From Streptococcus mitis (GTDB taxonomy: Bacteria; Bacillota; Bacilli; Lactobacillales; Streptococcaceae): a DNA stretch of 64,000 nucleotides. The DNA lies in assembly GCF_001579045.1 (NCBI RefSeq), contig NZ_KQ970261.1, positions 150,534 to 214,533 on the forward strand, given 5' to 3'. The position numbers were made by a program, and so were the translations under genes. Below the pieces are notes generated by a model that saw nothing but the letters and a program-made list of their open reading frames with translations, did no database searches and was not told where the DNA came from. This document shows positions 1 through 8,291 of this stretch, piece by piece; the stretch's first letter is position 1; each line of letters begins with the position of its first letter.

Positions 1-210
1 ATTATTTGAAATAAGGAAAAATAGAGTAGTCCCGCCAAAAATTATTAGCATTTGAAAAAGTTGTGAAGCGTTAATATTAGCAGTCTTTATTGAACTAGCA
101 ATACCAAATAAAGATGTTCCAACAATCAGGCTAGATACAAATAGTAATGGTATTGTTCCTAACCATTGTCTTTTTGAGTACTGAAATTGGTAAATGATTA
201 ATTTTAGCAT
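1..210 (-). CDS. ABC transporter permease, N-terminal fragment (runs off the window)
   Basis: The minus strand is open from an ATG at 210 down to base 1 (70 codons) with an AGGAGG-type site just upstream. The peptide starts MLKLIIYQFQYSKRQWLG and has a hydrophobic segment at about residues 17-36 and another at about 55-67. A basic N-terminus followed by one membrane helix is the layout of MacB/FtsX-like permeases. It directly follows an ABC ATPase gene, so the two most likely form one transporter. The rest lies outside the window, so the family is inferred mainly from context. Confidence 0.6.
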   Translation of the reverse strand, partial: MLKLIIYQFQYSKRQWLGTIPLLFVSSLIVGTSLFGIASSIKTANINASQLFQMLIIFGGTTLFFLISNN

Positions 211-227
211 AATAAATCCTCCTCAAA

Positions 228-959
228 TTAATCTTTACTACTTTCAAGTGCTTGGTAGAGCTCATCAGCTGAAGGTTTAATAATTTGTCGAGATATTTTT
301 CCGTCTTTTAAAATGAGTGCTCTGTCAGTTTTTGAAGCCAACTCAATATCATGAGTGACCATAAAAACACATTTTCCTTGACTCGCTAAATTACGAAGTG
401 TTTCAAAAATAAGTTTTCTTGAGACGCTGTCCAGAGCTCCTGTTGGCTCATCAGCAAAAATAATTTTACTATCAGCTATTATTGCACGAGTAATAGCCAC
501 TTTTTGCTGTTTTCCACCTGATAAGGTAGCAACTAATGATGATAGTTCTGCTTTAAAATTCAAACTATCCAACATTTTTTTTACTTTATTGCTATCAACA
601 CTCTTTCCTGAGAGTCTCAGAGGAAGTGTAACATTTTCTAGTACAGGTAGAGCGGGGATCAGATTATAGTTTTGAAAAATTATTGCAATATCTTGCCTTC
701 TAAATTTAGCAAGCTTCCCTTCTTTTAAGGTGTATGGATTTACACCATTGATAACAACTTCGCCACTTGTTGGTTCAGACAAACTTGATAAGCAATTTAG
801 CAAAGTAGACTTTCCAGAACCACTGACACCAAGTATTGATACAAATTCCCCATAATTGACAGATAAAGAAACATCTTTCAAAATAGAGACAGTTTTGTCT
901 TGTCCTAACAAAAATTCTTTTGAAAGGTTTGAGACTTTAACAGCTACATTATTAACCAT
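228..959 (-). CDS. ABC transporter ATP-binding protein (MacB/LolD-like)
   Basis: 243-residue ATPase with Walker A GVSGSGKST near residue 44, Q-loop FQNYNL, signature LSGGKQQK and Walker B IIFADEPTG. This set is typical of the MacB/LolD/FtsE class that energises FtsX-like permeases. I chose the ATG at 959 because AGGAGG lies 7 bases upstream; the longer open frame to 1028 lacks a good site and runs through the promoter region. The permease gene follows after a 17-base gap. Such pairs often export antimicrobial peptides or drugs, but nothing in the sequence fixes the substrate. Confidence 0.85.
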   Translation of the reverse strand: MVNNVAVKVSNLSKEFLLGQDKTVSILKDVSLSVNYGEFVSILGVSGSGKSTLLNCLSSLSEPTSGEVVINGVNPYTLKEGKLAKFRRQDIAIIFQNYNLIPALPVLENVTLPLRLSGKSVDSNKVKKMLDSLNFKAELSSLVATLSGGKQQKVAITRAIIADSKIIFADEPTGALDSVSRKLIFETLRNLASQGKCVFMVTHDIELASKTDRALILKDGKISRQIIKPSADELYQALESSKD

Positions 960-982
960 AATAAATCCTCCTGATTCCAGTG

Positions 983-1023
983 TCATCTTTGATTTAATTA
1001 TACAATATTGTAATTCTATTAAT
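983..1023 (-). promoter_or_regulatory. Promoter region with a palindromic operator-like site
   Basis: Upstream of the ABC ATPase the minus strand reads ATTACAATATTGTATAAT, a nearly perfect dyad centred on CAATATTG and ending in a consensus -10 TATAAT. A TTGATA lies upstream but at a long spacing of 20. A dyad overlapping the -10 is the usual layout for a GntR (YtrA) or TetR type repressor of efflux operons. No regulator gene is visible beside it. Confidence 0.35.
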
Positions 1024-1276
1024 ATCAAGCAAGTAACTTATGAAACGTATTTTTAATGGATAAAATTCCTAGTTCCTCTGGATCTCGAATAAAGGTCTTT
1101 AGCGAACTAAGAATCTTTTCTATTACCATAATAGTATCATAAATGAGACTTGATTGAAAGCGTAAACATAGCTTTATTAAGAGATACAACTATTCTATAC
1201 AAAATTTAAACATAAAACTTAGGTATACTTAATAAATGAGAATTAAAGTTAGCTATAACGAAGATAGTAGCATATG

Positions 1277-1313
1277 TAAAACTCTAAGCAGGCAGAGCCT
1301 GCTTAGAGTTTTA
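1277..1313. terminator. Strong bidirectional hairpin terminator
   Basis: Perfect 17-bp inverted repeat: arms 1277-1293 and 1297-1313 with a 3-base loop. The outer arms are A/T rich, so each strand ends in a T-run after a GC-rich core. It lies between the ABC operon promoter and the transposase remnant. The rest of 960-1518 holds no gene I can support other than that remnant. Confidence 0.7.
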
Positions 1314-1317
1314 CAAT

Positions 1318-1455
1318 CGAATTTCCCAAAGAGGAAGCAAGATGAAAGCCGTCATTTCTTGTGTTCATAAGATTCTCAGAATCATTTACAAACTACTCTC
1401 CACCAAGCAGACTTATCAAACAGAAAAGGCGCTAGGACTGAGGAAACAGTTCTAA
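1318..1455 (+). pseudogene. Transposase remnant, possibly IS110-like C-terminus
   Basis: A short plus-strand frame reads ISQRGSKMKAVISCVHKI and ends QTEKALGLRKQF at a TAA at 1453. RGSK followed by a basic helix with LRIIYKLL and a final QTY... resembles the end of IS110-family transposases (KRG-K box then a conserved helical tail). There is no start codon with a binding site and the catalytic domain is absent, so this is a decayed fragment. The family call is from pattern memory and could be wrong. Confidence 0.45.
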
Positions 1456-1518
1456 CGCCCAAACTAAAAAAATTTCAATTACAGTATAGCACAGGAAGTG
1501 ATTTTTTGCGCTTTTTTA

Positions 1519-2100
1519 CTATCTTTTTTCTTTACACATTTCGATAAAGTACTGGTGCAAGCGCACATCATCAGTCAATTCTGGATGAAAAGAAGTTACC
1601 AACATATTTTTTTCTTGAGCTGCAACGATTTGATTGTCCACTGTTGCTAGAATTTCTACATCTTCTCCAACACTACTGATAATCGGACCGCGAATAAAGG
1701 TCATTGGAATCTGACCGACTCCCTTACATTCTGCTTCCGTATAGAAACTTCCTAATTGGCGCCCATAGGCATTGCGCTCGACCACCATATCCATAGTTCC
1801 TAGATGACTCTCTTCCTGAGAAGTAATTTCTTTAGCCAGCAAAATTAAGCCTGCACAGGTTCCAAAGGCTGGTAAACCAGATAGAATGGCTTCTCGGATG
1901 GGAAGCAACATATCTTGGTCTCGTAAGAGCTTGCCCATGGTTGTAGACTCCCCACCAGGCAAAATCAAACCTGACAAGTCAGTCTGATCTTGCTGAAAAT
2001 CCTCTAAATTTCTGATTTCAACACTCTCGACACCTAATTGATCTAGCACTTTTGCATGTTCTGCAAAAGCCCCTTGCAAGGCCAATATTCCAATTTTCAT
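1519..2100 (-). CDS. pdxT: Pyridoxal 5'-phosphate synthase glutaminase subunit PdxT
   Basis: 193 residues, the usual length. PdxT hydrolyses glutamine and channels ammonia to PdxS for de novo vitamin B6 (PLP) synthesis in the cytoplasm. Visible motifs: GGESTT at about 49-54 (oxyanion region), FGTCAG with the nucleophile Cys82, and SFHPEL supplying the catalytic His and Glu near residue 170. The gene starts on the base after the pdxS stop, so the two are translationally coupled and make one complex. Confidence 0.97.
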   Translation of the reverse strand: MKIGILALQGAFAEHAKVLDQLGVESVEIRNLEDFQQDQTDLSGLILPGGESTTMGKLLRDQDMLLPIREAILSGLPAFGTCAGLILLAKEITSQEESHLGTMDMVVERNAYGRQLGSFYTEAECKGVGQIPMTFIRGPIISSVGEDVEILATVDNQIVAAQEKNMLVTSFHPELTDDVRLHQYFIEMCKEKR

Positions 2101-2976
2101 CTATTTTCCTCGCTCAGCCATGAGGATTTGGATCTCATTTTCATTGATACCAACCATGGCTTCTCCTAAATCTTCAGAGATTTGAGCCAAGATTTGAGGA
2201 TTACGGAAGTTAGTCACAGCCTTAACAATAGCACTCGCTCGTTTAACAGGATCTCCTGATTTGAAAATACCTGAACCGACAAAGACACCTTCTGCCCCTA
2301 ATTGCATCATCAGTGCAGCATCTGCTGGCGTTGCAACGCCTCCAGCCGCAAAGTTTACAACTGGCAATTTCCCATGTTCATGAACGTATTGAACCAATTC
2401 TACAGGGACTTGCAAGTCCTTAGCAGCAACATAAAGTTCGTCCTCACGCAGGTTTTGAATACGGCGAATTTCCTGATTCATCATACGCATATGGCGAACA
2501 GCTTGAACAATATCCCCCGTACCCGGTTCTCCTTTTGTACGAATCATAGAAGCACCTTCAGCGATACGACGCAAGGCTTCACCCAAGTCCTTAGCCCCAC
2601 AGACAAAAGGAACTTGGAATTCTTTCTTGTCCACATGGAAACGGTCGTCAGCTGGCGATAGAACTTCACTCTCGTCGATATAGTCAATTTCAATAGCCTC
2701 TAAAATCTGAGCTTCCACAAAATGCCCGATTCTGACCTTAGCCATTACTGGAATACTAACCGCTTCTTGGATTTCCTTAATCATCTTTGGATCACTCATG
2801 CGGGAAACTCCACCAGCCGCACGAATATCAGCCGGAATCCGCTCCAAGGCCATCACAGCTGCCGCACCAGCAGCTTCTGCAATACGGGCCTGTTCAGGAT
2901 TCTGAACGTCCATGATAACCCCACCCTTGAGCATCTGCGCCAAGTTTTTATTTAATTCATAACGATTTTCAGTCAT
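2101..2976 (-). CDS. pdxS: Pyridoxal 5'-phosphate synthase lyase subunit PdxS
   Basis: 291 residues from ATG 2976 ([10 protein letters not shown]), preceded by GATGAGGA. The upstream frame to 3012 adds 12 residues not seen in the family. PdxS is a (beta/alpha)8 barrel that condenses ribose 5-phosphate, glyceraldehyde 3-phosphate and ammonia to PLP. Seen: the conserved GGVIMDV start, VMAKVRIGH with the catalytic Lys, and the phosphate-binding [17 protein letters not shown] and [11 protein letters not shown] segments. First gene of a two-gene operon; a BOX element lies in its upstream region. Confidence 0.97.
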   Translation of the reverse strand: MTENRYELNKNLAQMLKGGVIMDVQNPEQARIAEAAGAAAVMALERIPADIRAAGGVSRMSDPKMIKEIQEAVSIPVMAKVRIGHFVEAQILEAIEIDYIDESEVLSPADDRFHVDKKEFQVPFVCGAKDLGEALRRIAEGASMIRTKGEPGTGDIVQAVRHMRMMNQEIRRIQNLREDELYVAAKDLQVPVELVQYVHEHGKLPVVNFAAGGVATPADAALMMQLGAEGVFVGSGIFKSGDPVKRASAIVKAVTNFRNPQILAQISEDLGEAMVGINENEIQILMAERGK

Positions 2977-3079
2977 TTCTTTATCCTCATCATTTGTATT
3001 GGTAGCTACCATTTCATTTTAAGTCAGATTAGAAGGAATCACAAGATAAAAAAAAGATAATTGTGTGGGTACAGATTAA

Positions 3080-3184
3080 TACTCAATGAAAATCAAAGAG
3101 CAAACTAGGAAGCTAGCCGCAGGCTGTACTTGAGTACGGTAAGGCGAAGCTGACGTGGTTTGAATTTGATTTTCGAAGAGTATA
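3080..3184 (-). repeat. BOX element (boxA-boxC, no boxB)
   Basis: About 105 bp with the BOX ends TACTCAATGAAAATCAAAG and GATTTTCGAAGAGTAT and the internal GGAAGCTAGCCGCAGGCTG and CGGTAAGGCGAAGCTGACG. Only boxA and boxC are present. It lies between nox and pdxS, both on the minus strand, so it would be transcribed in the pdxS leader or the nox 3' region. BOX is a mitis-group streptococcal repeat. Confidence 0.92.
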
Positions 3185-3232
3185 ACTAAAAAACTATCTG
3201 ACCTTAACTTAAAGCCAGATAGTTCATCATTT

Positions 3233-4612
3233 TTATTTTTCAGCTGTAAGGGCAGCCATTGTAATGTAGTTGTATGGTTTGTTGAAGTGTGGCAAGAAGA
3301 ATAGGTCTGTCAAGGCCAATTTATCAATTGTCACATGCTCTTGGATAGCAAGTGAGAACATGTGGATTCCCATGCTGATTGCAGAATCGTGTGAAACCAT
3401 TTGTGCACCAAGAATTTCACGGCTATCTTTGTCAAAGACAATCTTGATGGCAACTTCATGGTTGTCATGCTTCATAAATTCTGGTTTTTGAAGATCGTTA
3501 AAGCCTGTTTCAGTTGCATTGTAACCAGCAGCTTTCGCTTTTTCAAGAGTCAAACCAGTTGAAACCATGTGAAGACCGTAGATAGAGATACCGTTTGAAC
3601 CTTGAACACCGATACCTTCCAATTCATGTCCACAAGCATTGTAGGCACCAACGATACCAGTACGAACAGCGTTTGAAGCAAGCGCGATGTAGCTTGTGTC
3701 TTTACGAGCGTTGTCATAAACAGTCGCACAATCACCAACAGCAAATACACCAGGAAGTGAAGTTTCTTGTTTCTTGTCTACAAGGAAGGCACCGTTGCGG
3801 AAGAGTTCAATCTTGCCGTCAGCAAGAGCTGTGTTTGGACGGAAACCAACTGCAAGGATAACCATATCCACGTCGAAACTTTCTTTATCAGTAATCAAAC
3901 GTTCTACTTTACCGTCACCTTCGATTGCTTTAACAGTTTGACCAAGCGCCAAGCGGATGTTGTGGTCTTCCAAGTTCTTCGCCATCATTTGTGTGAAGTC
4001 TTTGTCATAGTAGCCGTTTAAGACTGTATCTACGATATCAACAAGGACTACTTCTTTTCCAAGACGTTCGAAAGCTTCAGCAAGTTCAACACCGATGTAG
4101 CCACCACCAACAACGGCGATACGGTCAAGGTGTTGGCTCTTGTCAGCAAGTTTATTGATAACTTCTTCAGCGTTTTGGTACAATTTCACGAATTGTACAT
4201 TTTCAAGAGTTGCTTTAAATTCGCGGTTTCCTTTAACAATTTCAACACCTTCGATTGGTGGCAAGATTGGTGTAGAACCTGTAGCGAAAATCAATTTCTC
4301 GTATGATTCTTTGTGCTCTTTCCCTTCAACTTCTGCTGTAACTACTTTGTTATCATAGTCGATTGAAAGAACTGGTGAGTTCATGTAAACCTTAGCACCT
4401 TTAGCTTCCAATTTTTCTTTATCAGAATAGAACAAGCCTTCAGCACCGTCGATTTGTTCACCAATCCAAAGGGCCATTCCACATCCTAGGAAAGAGATGT
4501 TAGAGTTTTGGTCAAATACAACGATTTCGTTCTCATTGCCAAAATTATCCAACATAGTATTAATACATGCTGTACCAGCGTGGTTAGCACCAACTACAAC
4601 GATTTTACTCAT
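3233..4612 (-). CDS. nox: NADH oxidase, water-forming (Nox)
   Basis: 459 residues. It reduces O2 to two waters with NADH, regenerating NAD+ and removing oxygen. Features: FAD Rossmann motif [10 protein letters not shown] at 5-14, redox Cys44 in [10 protein letters not shown] (the CoA-disulfide/peroxidase-like family uses one Cys-sulfenate), second Rossmann motif [15 protein letters not shown] near 165-180 for NADH, and FAVGDCA near 300 for FAD. Single-gene unit with its own promoter and a cre site. It is divergent from the apbE/flavin reductase operon. Confidence 0.96.
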   Translation of the reverse strand: MSKIVVVGANHAGTACINTMLDNFGNENEIVVFDQNSNISFLGCGMALWIGEQIDGAEGLFYSDKEKLEAKGAKVYMNSPVLSIDYDNKVVTAEVEGKEHKESYEKLIFATGSTPILPPIEGVEIVKGNREFKATLENVQFVKLYQNAEEVINKLADKSQHLDRIAVVGGGYIGVELAEAFERLGKEVVLVDIVDTVLNGYYDKDFTQMMAKNLEDHNIRLALGQTVKAIEGDGKVERLITDKESFDVDMVILAVGFRPNTALADGKIELFRNGAFLVDKKQETSLPGVFAVGDCATVYDNARKDTSYIALASNAVRTGIVGAYNACGHELEGIGVQGSNGISIYGLHMVSTGLTLEKAKAAGYNATETGFNDLQKPEFMKHDNHEVAIKIVFDKDSREILGAQMVSHDSAISMGIHMFSLAIQEHVTIDKLALTDLFFLPHFNKPYNYITMAALTAEK

Positions 4613-4649
4613 AGAAAAATTCCTACCTTCAATTTTAAATTTACCCTAC

Positions 4650-4680
4650 TAGTATACCATTTACTGTTAGCGTTTACAAG
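4650..4680 (-). promoter_or_regulatory. nox promoter with CcpA cre site
   Basis: Minus-strand -35 TTGTAA, 17-base spacer and -10 TATACT. The site TGTAAACGCTAACA (4665-4678) fits the cre consensus TGWNANCGNTNWCA at every position and overlaps the -35 and spacer. By position CcpA would repress, but this is inference. Confidence 0.7.
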
Positions 4681-4801
4681 AGTTTGGCTGATTTTTCCTA
4701 ATTTTTTGTAAAAAATTGTAAATAATCTGTAATTTAACACAGATTATTACAATTATTTTTTATTTTCTGAGCATACTTCTTGACATCTTTACAAATTTTA
4801 T

Positions 4802-4830
4802 TTGTGAAAACGCTGACTTTATGGTATGCT
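4802..4830 (+). promoter_or_regulatory. apbE operon promoter with cre-like site
   Basis: Plus-strand -35 TTGTGA at 4802-4807, 17-base spacer, -10 TATGCT at 4825-4830. TGAAAACGCTGACT at 4805-4818 matches the cre consensus at 13 of 14 positions and again overlaps the -35. So both sides of the nox/apbE divergent region look carbon-catabolite controlled. The gap 4613-4919 otherwise holds only AT-rich sequence. Confidence 0.6.
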
Positions 4831-4919
4831 AGTATCATGGAAAGAAAATGTAAGGGGTTCATTTTTCATAAATTTACTATATTTCAACCTTCTTTTCATA
4901 AGAGAAAGGAGTTGGTAGC

Positions 4920-5843
4920 TTGCCTCTTAGTTCACATTCTGAACGCCTAATGGGAACCACTATCACTATTTCATTAGTGGATGAGCGAGCTGATATCTTG
5001 CTCCAAAAATCCTTTGATTTGCTTAAAGAGCTTGAATACCGCTTCAATGCCAATAGTCAAGAATCAGAGTTGATGGAAATCAATTATCAAGCTGGAATAG
5101 CTCCAGTCAAAGTTCATCCTGATTTGTTTGAATTGATTTCACTTGGATTAGAGCATAGCCTAGCGCCCTCTAGTCATCTCAATATCAGCATTGGTCCCTT
5201 GATTCAAACTTGGCGCATCGGTTTTTCAGATGCCAAAGTGGCCCAACCTCAAGAAATTGAATCGGTGCTCCCTTTAATCAATCCTCATTATATCGAGTTA
5301 GATTCTTCCACTTCCACTGTGTTTTTAAAACAAAAAGGAATGAAGATCGATCTTGGTTGTTTAGCCAAGGGTTATAGTGCGGACAAGGTTGCCCAATTTC
5401 TTAGAGAAGAGGGAGTGACATCTGCCTTGATCAATCTGGGAGGGAATATCCTGACTATTGGAAAAAATCAGGCAAGAGCAAATCAGCCTTGGCAAATCGG
5501 GATTCAAGACCCAGCCAATCCAAGGGGAAATCACTTAATGACCATCCCTGTTGTCAATCAATCTGTCGTGACTTCGGGCATTTATGAACGTCACCTGACA
5601 GTTGATGGAAAAGATTACCATCATATTTTTGACAGTCAAACAGGATATCCTATTGAAACGGAACTAGCAAGTCTAACAATTATCTCTGATAAATCAGTTG
5701 ATGGTGAAATCTGGACAACTCGTTTATTTGGAGAAAGACCTGCTTCTATCCTCTGGCAAGTCGAAAGTTTGGAGGGCATCGAAGCGATTCTGATTGATAA
5801 GGAAGGTCACCTCAGTTGTTCTTCAGGAATTCCTACTCTATAG
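4920..5843 (+). CDS. apbE: FAD:protein FMN transferase ApbE, cytoplasmic type
   Basis: 307 residues from a TTG at 4920, with AAAGGAG 8 bases upstream. ApbE moves FMN from FAD onto a Thr or Ser of target flavoproteins. Seen: MGTTITISL at the start, LGGNILTIG near 180, and the metal/flavin-site segment HHIFDSQTGYPIE near 235. There is no signal peptide or lipobox, unlike the exported ApbE lipoproteins, so its targets should be cytoplasmic. It heads an operon with two FMN-reductase-like genes, the likely partners. Older annotations call this family thiamine biosynthesis. Confidence 0.9.
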   Translation: MPLSSHSERLMGTTITISLVDERADILLQKSFDLLKELEYRFNANSQESELMEINYQAGIAPVKVHPDLFELISLGLEHSLAPSSHLNISIGPLIQTWRIGFSDAKVAQPQEIESVLPLINPHYIELDSSTSTVFLKQKGMKIDLGCLAKGYSADKVAQFLREEGVTSALINLGGNILTIGKNQARANQPWQIGIQDPANPRGNHLMTIPVVNQSVVTSGIYERHLTVDGKDYHHIFDSQTGYPIETELASLTIISDKSVDGEIWTTRLFGERPASILWQVESLEGIEAILIDKEGHLSCSSGIPTL

Positions 5844-5902
5844 AGACAACTGTTTCAATGGAGTTTTAAAATCGTATTATGTAAAAAGAGAAAGGAAATC
5901 TC

Positions 5903-6508
5903 ATGTTAAAACTTATTGCTATTGTTGGAACAAATTCAAAACGTTCTACAAACCGTCAATTGCTTCAATACATGCAAAAACACTTTGCTGACAAAGCTGA
6001 AATTGAACTTGTTGAAATCAAGGATATCCCTGTCTTTAACAAGCCAGCTGACAAGCAAGTACCTGCTGAAATTCTGGAAATTGCTGCTAAAATCGAAGAG
6101 GCAGATGGTGTTATTATCGGTACTCCTGAGTACGACCACTCTATCCCAGCTGTTTTGATGAGCGCTCTTGCTTGGTTGTCTTATGGTATCTACCCACTTT
6201 TGAACAAACCAATCATGATTACAGGTGCTTCTTACGGTACACTTGGTTCATCACGCGCCCAATTACAACTTCGCCAAATCTTGAATGCTCCAGAAATTAA
6301 AGCAAGTGTCCTTCCAGATGAATTCTTGCTTTCACATTCTCTTCAAGCCTTTAATCCAAGTGGAGATTTAGTAGATCTTGATGTTATTAAAAAACTGGAT
6401 GCCACTTTTGACGACTTCCGTATCTTTGTAAAAATTACAGAAAAATTGCGCAACGCACAAGCCCTACTTCGCAAAGATGCTGAAGACTTTGACTGGGAAA
6501 ATTTGTAA
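5903..6508 (+). CDS. NADPH-dependent FMN reductase family protein
   Basis: 201 residues, flavodoxin-like fold. Starts MLKLIAIVGTNSKRSTNRQL, with the N-terminal phosphate loop GTNSKRSTNR that binds FMN phosphate. GTPEYDHSIPAVLMSALAWLS near 71-90 is the classic FMN_red motif. A site AAAGGAAATCTC precedes the ATG. It follows apbE by 59 bases and precedes a second, larger reductase by 18. The natural electron acceptor is not readable from sequence. Confidence 0.9.
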   Translation: MLKLIAIVGTNSKRSTNRQLLQYMQKHFADKAEIELVEIKDIPVFNKPADKQVPAEILEIAAKIEEADGVIIGTPEYDHSIPAVLMSALAWLSYGIYPLLNKPIMITGASYGTLGSSRAQLQLRQILNAPEIKASVLPDEFLLSHSLQAFNPSGDLVDLDVIKKLDATFDDFRIFVKITEKLRNAQALLRKDAEDFDWENL

Positions 6509-6526
6509 GATAGGAGACCAAAAAGA

Positions 6527-7771
6527 ATGAAATTTGTTGGACTTGTAGGATCAAACTACGATCAATCATATAACCGTAAACTCTTGGAATTCATCCGTCG
6601 TCACTTCAAACTCAAATTTGAATTAGAAGTCCTTGAAATTGACGAAGTTCCAATGTTTAACCAGGACGAAAAATGGGACGAAAGCTTCCAATTGCGTCTC
6701 TTGTATAACAGAATTACGCGTGCTGATGGTGTCATTATTGCTACTCCTGAGCACAACCACACGATCTCAGCTTCTCTTAAATCAGTTCTTGAATGGCTTT
6801 CATACGAGGTTCATCCTTTTGAAAACAAACCAGTTATGATTGTGGGAGCTTCTTACTATGATCAAGGTACTTCTCGTGCCCAAGTTCACCTTCGTAAGAT
6901 TCTTGACGCTCCAGGTGTCAATGCCTATACACTTCCTGGAAACGAATTCCTTCTTGGTAAAGCTAAGGAAGCCTTTGATGTTGATGGGAATATTACAAAT
7001 GACGGAACAGTTAAATTCCTCGAAACTTGCTTGGATAATTTTGTAAAATATGTAGGAGTTGTTTCAAAATTGAAAAAACCAAAACCAATTGAACCAGAAG
7101 ATTTGGATTGTGGCAGACCAATTGCTACCACAATCACAGAAGTTGATCCCGATGATCCAGAATGGGTAGAAAAAGCAGCTGAACTTGTTGGAGCTGTTTC
7201 TGGAGATACTTACGTTAAATTAGACCATGGTATCTTGACAGTTAACCAAATTGACATGTTCTTGAAAGCAATGCCATTTGAGTTGACATTTGCAGATGAT
7301 AACAACCAATTCTTATACTACAATAATGTTCACCAAGATCCAAACACCATGTTTGCTAAACGTGTACCATCTCAATCTGGTAACCGTCTCTCAACTGTCC
7401 ATAACTCACTTCCCGGTGGACGTATGAAAAATGTTGAATGGGTTGTCGGTGTACTGCGTAATGGTGATCAAGAATATGTTCGTACAATCGTTCCTGGATC
7501 TCCTGCAGGGGTTATTAATACTCACAACTATCAAGCTATGTACTATCCTGATGGATCATACGCTGGTATCAATGAAATAGTCTTCAACTTCCAACCATGG
7601 CTTGATTGGTACCTCAATACAACTGGTCAACGTCTAGTTGGTGGAAATGCTGCAGCTCCTGCTGGCGGGCATGGTCACGGTGATGCAGATGCTACATCTG
7701 GAGCTTCTGATGCAGGTGATGCTGGAGGTCACGGTGGTGGCGCAGACGCTACATCTGGAGCAAGTAACTAA
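6527..7771 (+). CDS. FMN reductase fused to a PAS-like domain and a repeat tail with possible flavinylation motifs
   Basis: 414 residues. Residues 1-185 are a second FMN_red domain (GSNYDQSYNR; ATPEHNHTISASLKSVLEWLS). Residues about 205-370 look like the PAS domain of DUF438-type proteins (ELTFADDNNQFLYYNN, RVPSQSGNRLSTVHNSLPGG). The last 35 residues are Gly/His/Asp/Ala rich and hold DATSGAS twice, at 388-394 and 407-413. That matches the ApbE target consensus D-x-x-S/T-G-A-T/S, with Ser as the acceptor. Since a cytoplasmic ApbE heads the operon, I infer that the tail is flavinylated. Confidence 0.85.
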   Translation: MKFVGLVGSNYDQSYNRKLLEFIRRHFKLKFELEVLEIDEVPMFNQDEKWDESFQLRLLYNRITRADGVIIATPEHNHTISASLKSVLEWLSYEVHPFENKPVMIVGASYYDQGTSRAQVHLRKILDAPGVNAYTLPGNEFLLGKAKEAFDVDGNITNDGTVKFLETCLDNFVKYVGVVSKLKKPKPIEPEDLDCGRPIATTITEVDPDDPEWVEKAAELVGAVSGDTYVKLDHGILTVNQIDMFLKAMPFELTFADDNNQFLYYNNVHQDPNTMFAKRVPSQSGNRLSTVHNSLPGGRMKNVEWVVGVLRNGDQEYVRTIVPGSPAGVINTHNYQAMYYPDGSYAGINEIVFNFQPWLDWYLNTTGQRLVGGNAAAPAGGHGHGDADATSGASDAGDAGGHGGGADATSGASN

Positions 7772-7782
7772 TAATAGTTTTA

Positions 7783-7887
7783 TACTCAATGAAAATCAAA
7801 GAGCAAACTAGGAAGCTAGCCGCAAGCTGTACTTGAGTACGGTAAGGCGACGCTGACGTGGTTTGAATTTGATTTTCGAAGAGTATT
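7783..7887 (-). repeat. BOX element (boxA-boxC)
   Basis: About 105 bp, nearly identical to the copy at 3080, with ACTCAATGAAAATCAAAG at one end and GATTTTCGAAGAGTATT at the other. It starts 11 bases after the FMN-reductase stop codon and ends just before the terminator, so it is transcribed as part of the operon 3' UTR in antisense BOX orientation. Confidence 0.9.
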
Positions 7888-7888
7888 A

Positions 7889-7910
7889 GGAACCATTTTG
7901 GTTCCTTTTT
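7889..7910 (+). terminator. Rho-independent terminator of the apbE operon
   Basis: Stem GGAACCA / TGGTTCC with a 3-base loop, followed by TTTTT, on the plus strand. Confidence 0.85.
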
Positions 7911-7917
7911 AAGTGAC

Positions 7918-7950
7918 AAAAGACTAGCAGTTTGTGTCTGCTAGTCGTTT
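7918..7950 (-). terminator. Terminator of the glyQ-glyS operon
   Basis: Stem GACTAGCAG / CTGCTAGTC around a 7-base loop, followed on the minus strand by TTTTG. It faces the apbE operon terminator. Confidence 0.7.
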
Positions 7951-7992
7951 TGTTATCGTTTCATCAATCTTTGTCAAAAGAACGAATATTTA

Positions 7993-8250
7993 TTATGAAT
8001 TTGGATCATCGAGACTACGACCGTGTAACCCTTTTTCACGTTGGACTTGACGTAGTTTTTCTGGTGTAACATCGTTTCCTTCTTCGTCCACAATTTTGAT
8101 CCCTTCGATGTGGTGACGAACAGCGCGACGATAACCTTCGATGTACTCCTCACGTAGTTTAGCTTGTTCCACCTTTTCAGCTGGGGTTAAGCCTTCTACT
8201 TTTTTCTTTTTAGCAAGCTCATTGATACGAGCAATTTTTTTCGGATCCAT
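7993..8250 (-). CDS. DUF896 / UPF0291 family protein (YnzC-like)
   Basis: 85 residues, starts [17 protein letters not shown], with the family's basic helical start, [17 protein letters not shown] and the C-terminal [15 protein letters not shown]. YnzC-like proteins are small helical-hairpin proteins of unknown biochemical function, some linked to the SOS region in bacilli. It lies 41 bases after glyS and just before the operon terminator, so it is likely co-transcribed with the glycyl-tRNA synthetase genes. Confidence 0.9.
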   Translation of the reverse strand: MDPKKIARINELAKKKKVEGLTPAEKVEQAKLREEYIEGYRRAVRHHIEGIKIVDEEGNDVTPEKLRQVQREKGLHGRSLDDPNS

Positions 8251-8291
8251 TTCTTCTCCTTTGTGATAAGATAAAGTCCGTTTATCAAATT

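Noticed and set aside
3595-4021. Plus-strand open frames opposite nox
   Set aside because: They are antisense shadows of a conserved gene with no ribosome sites.
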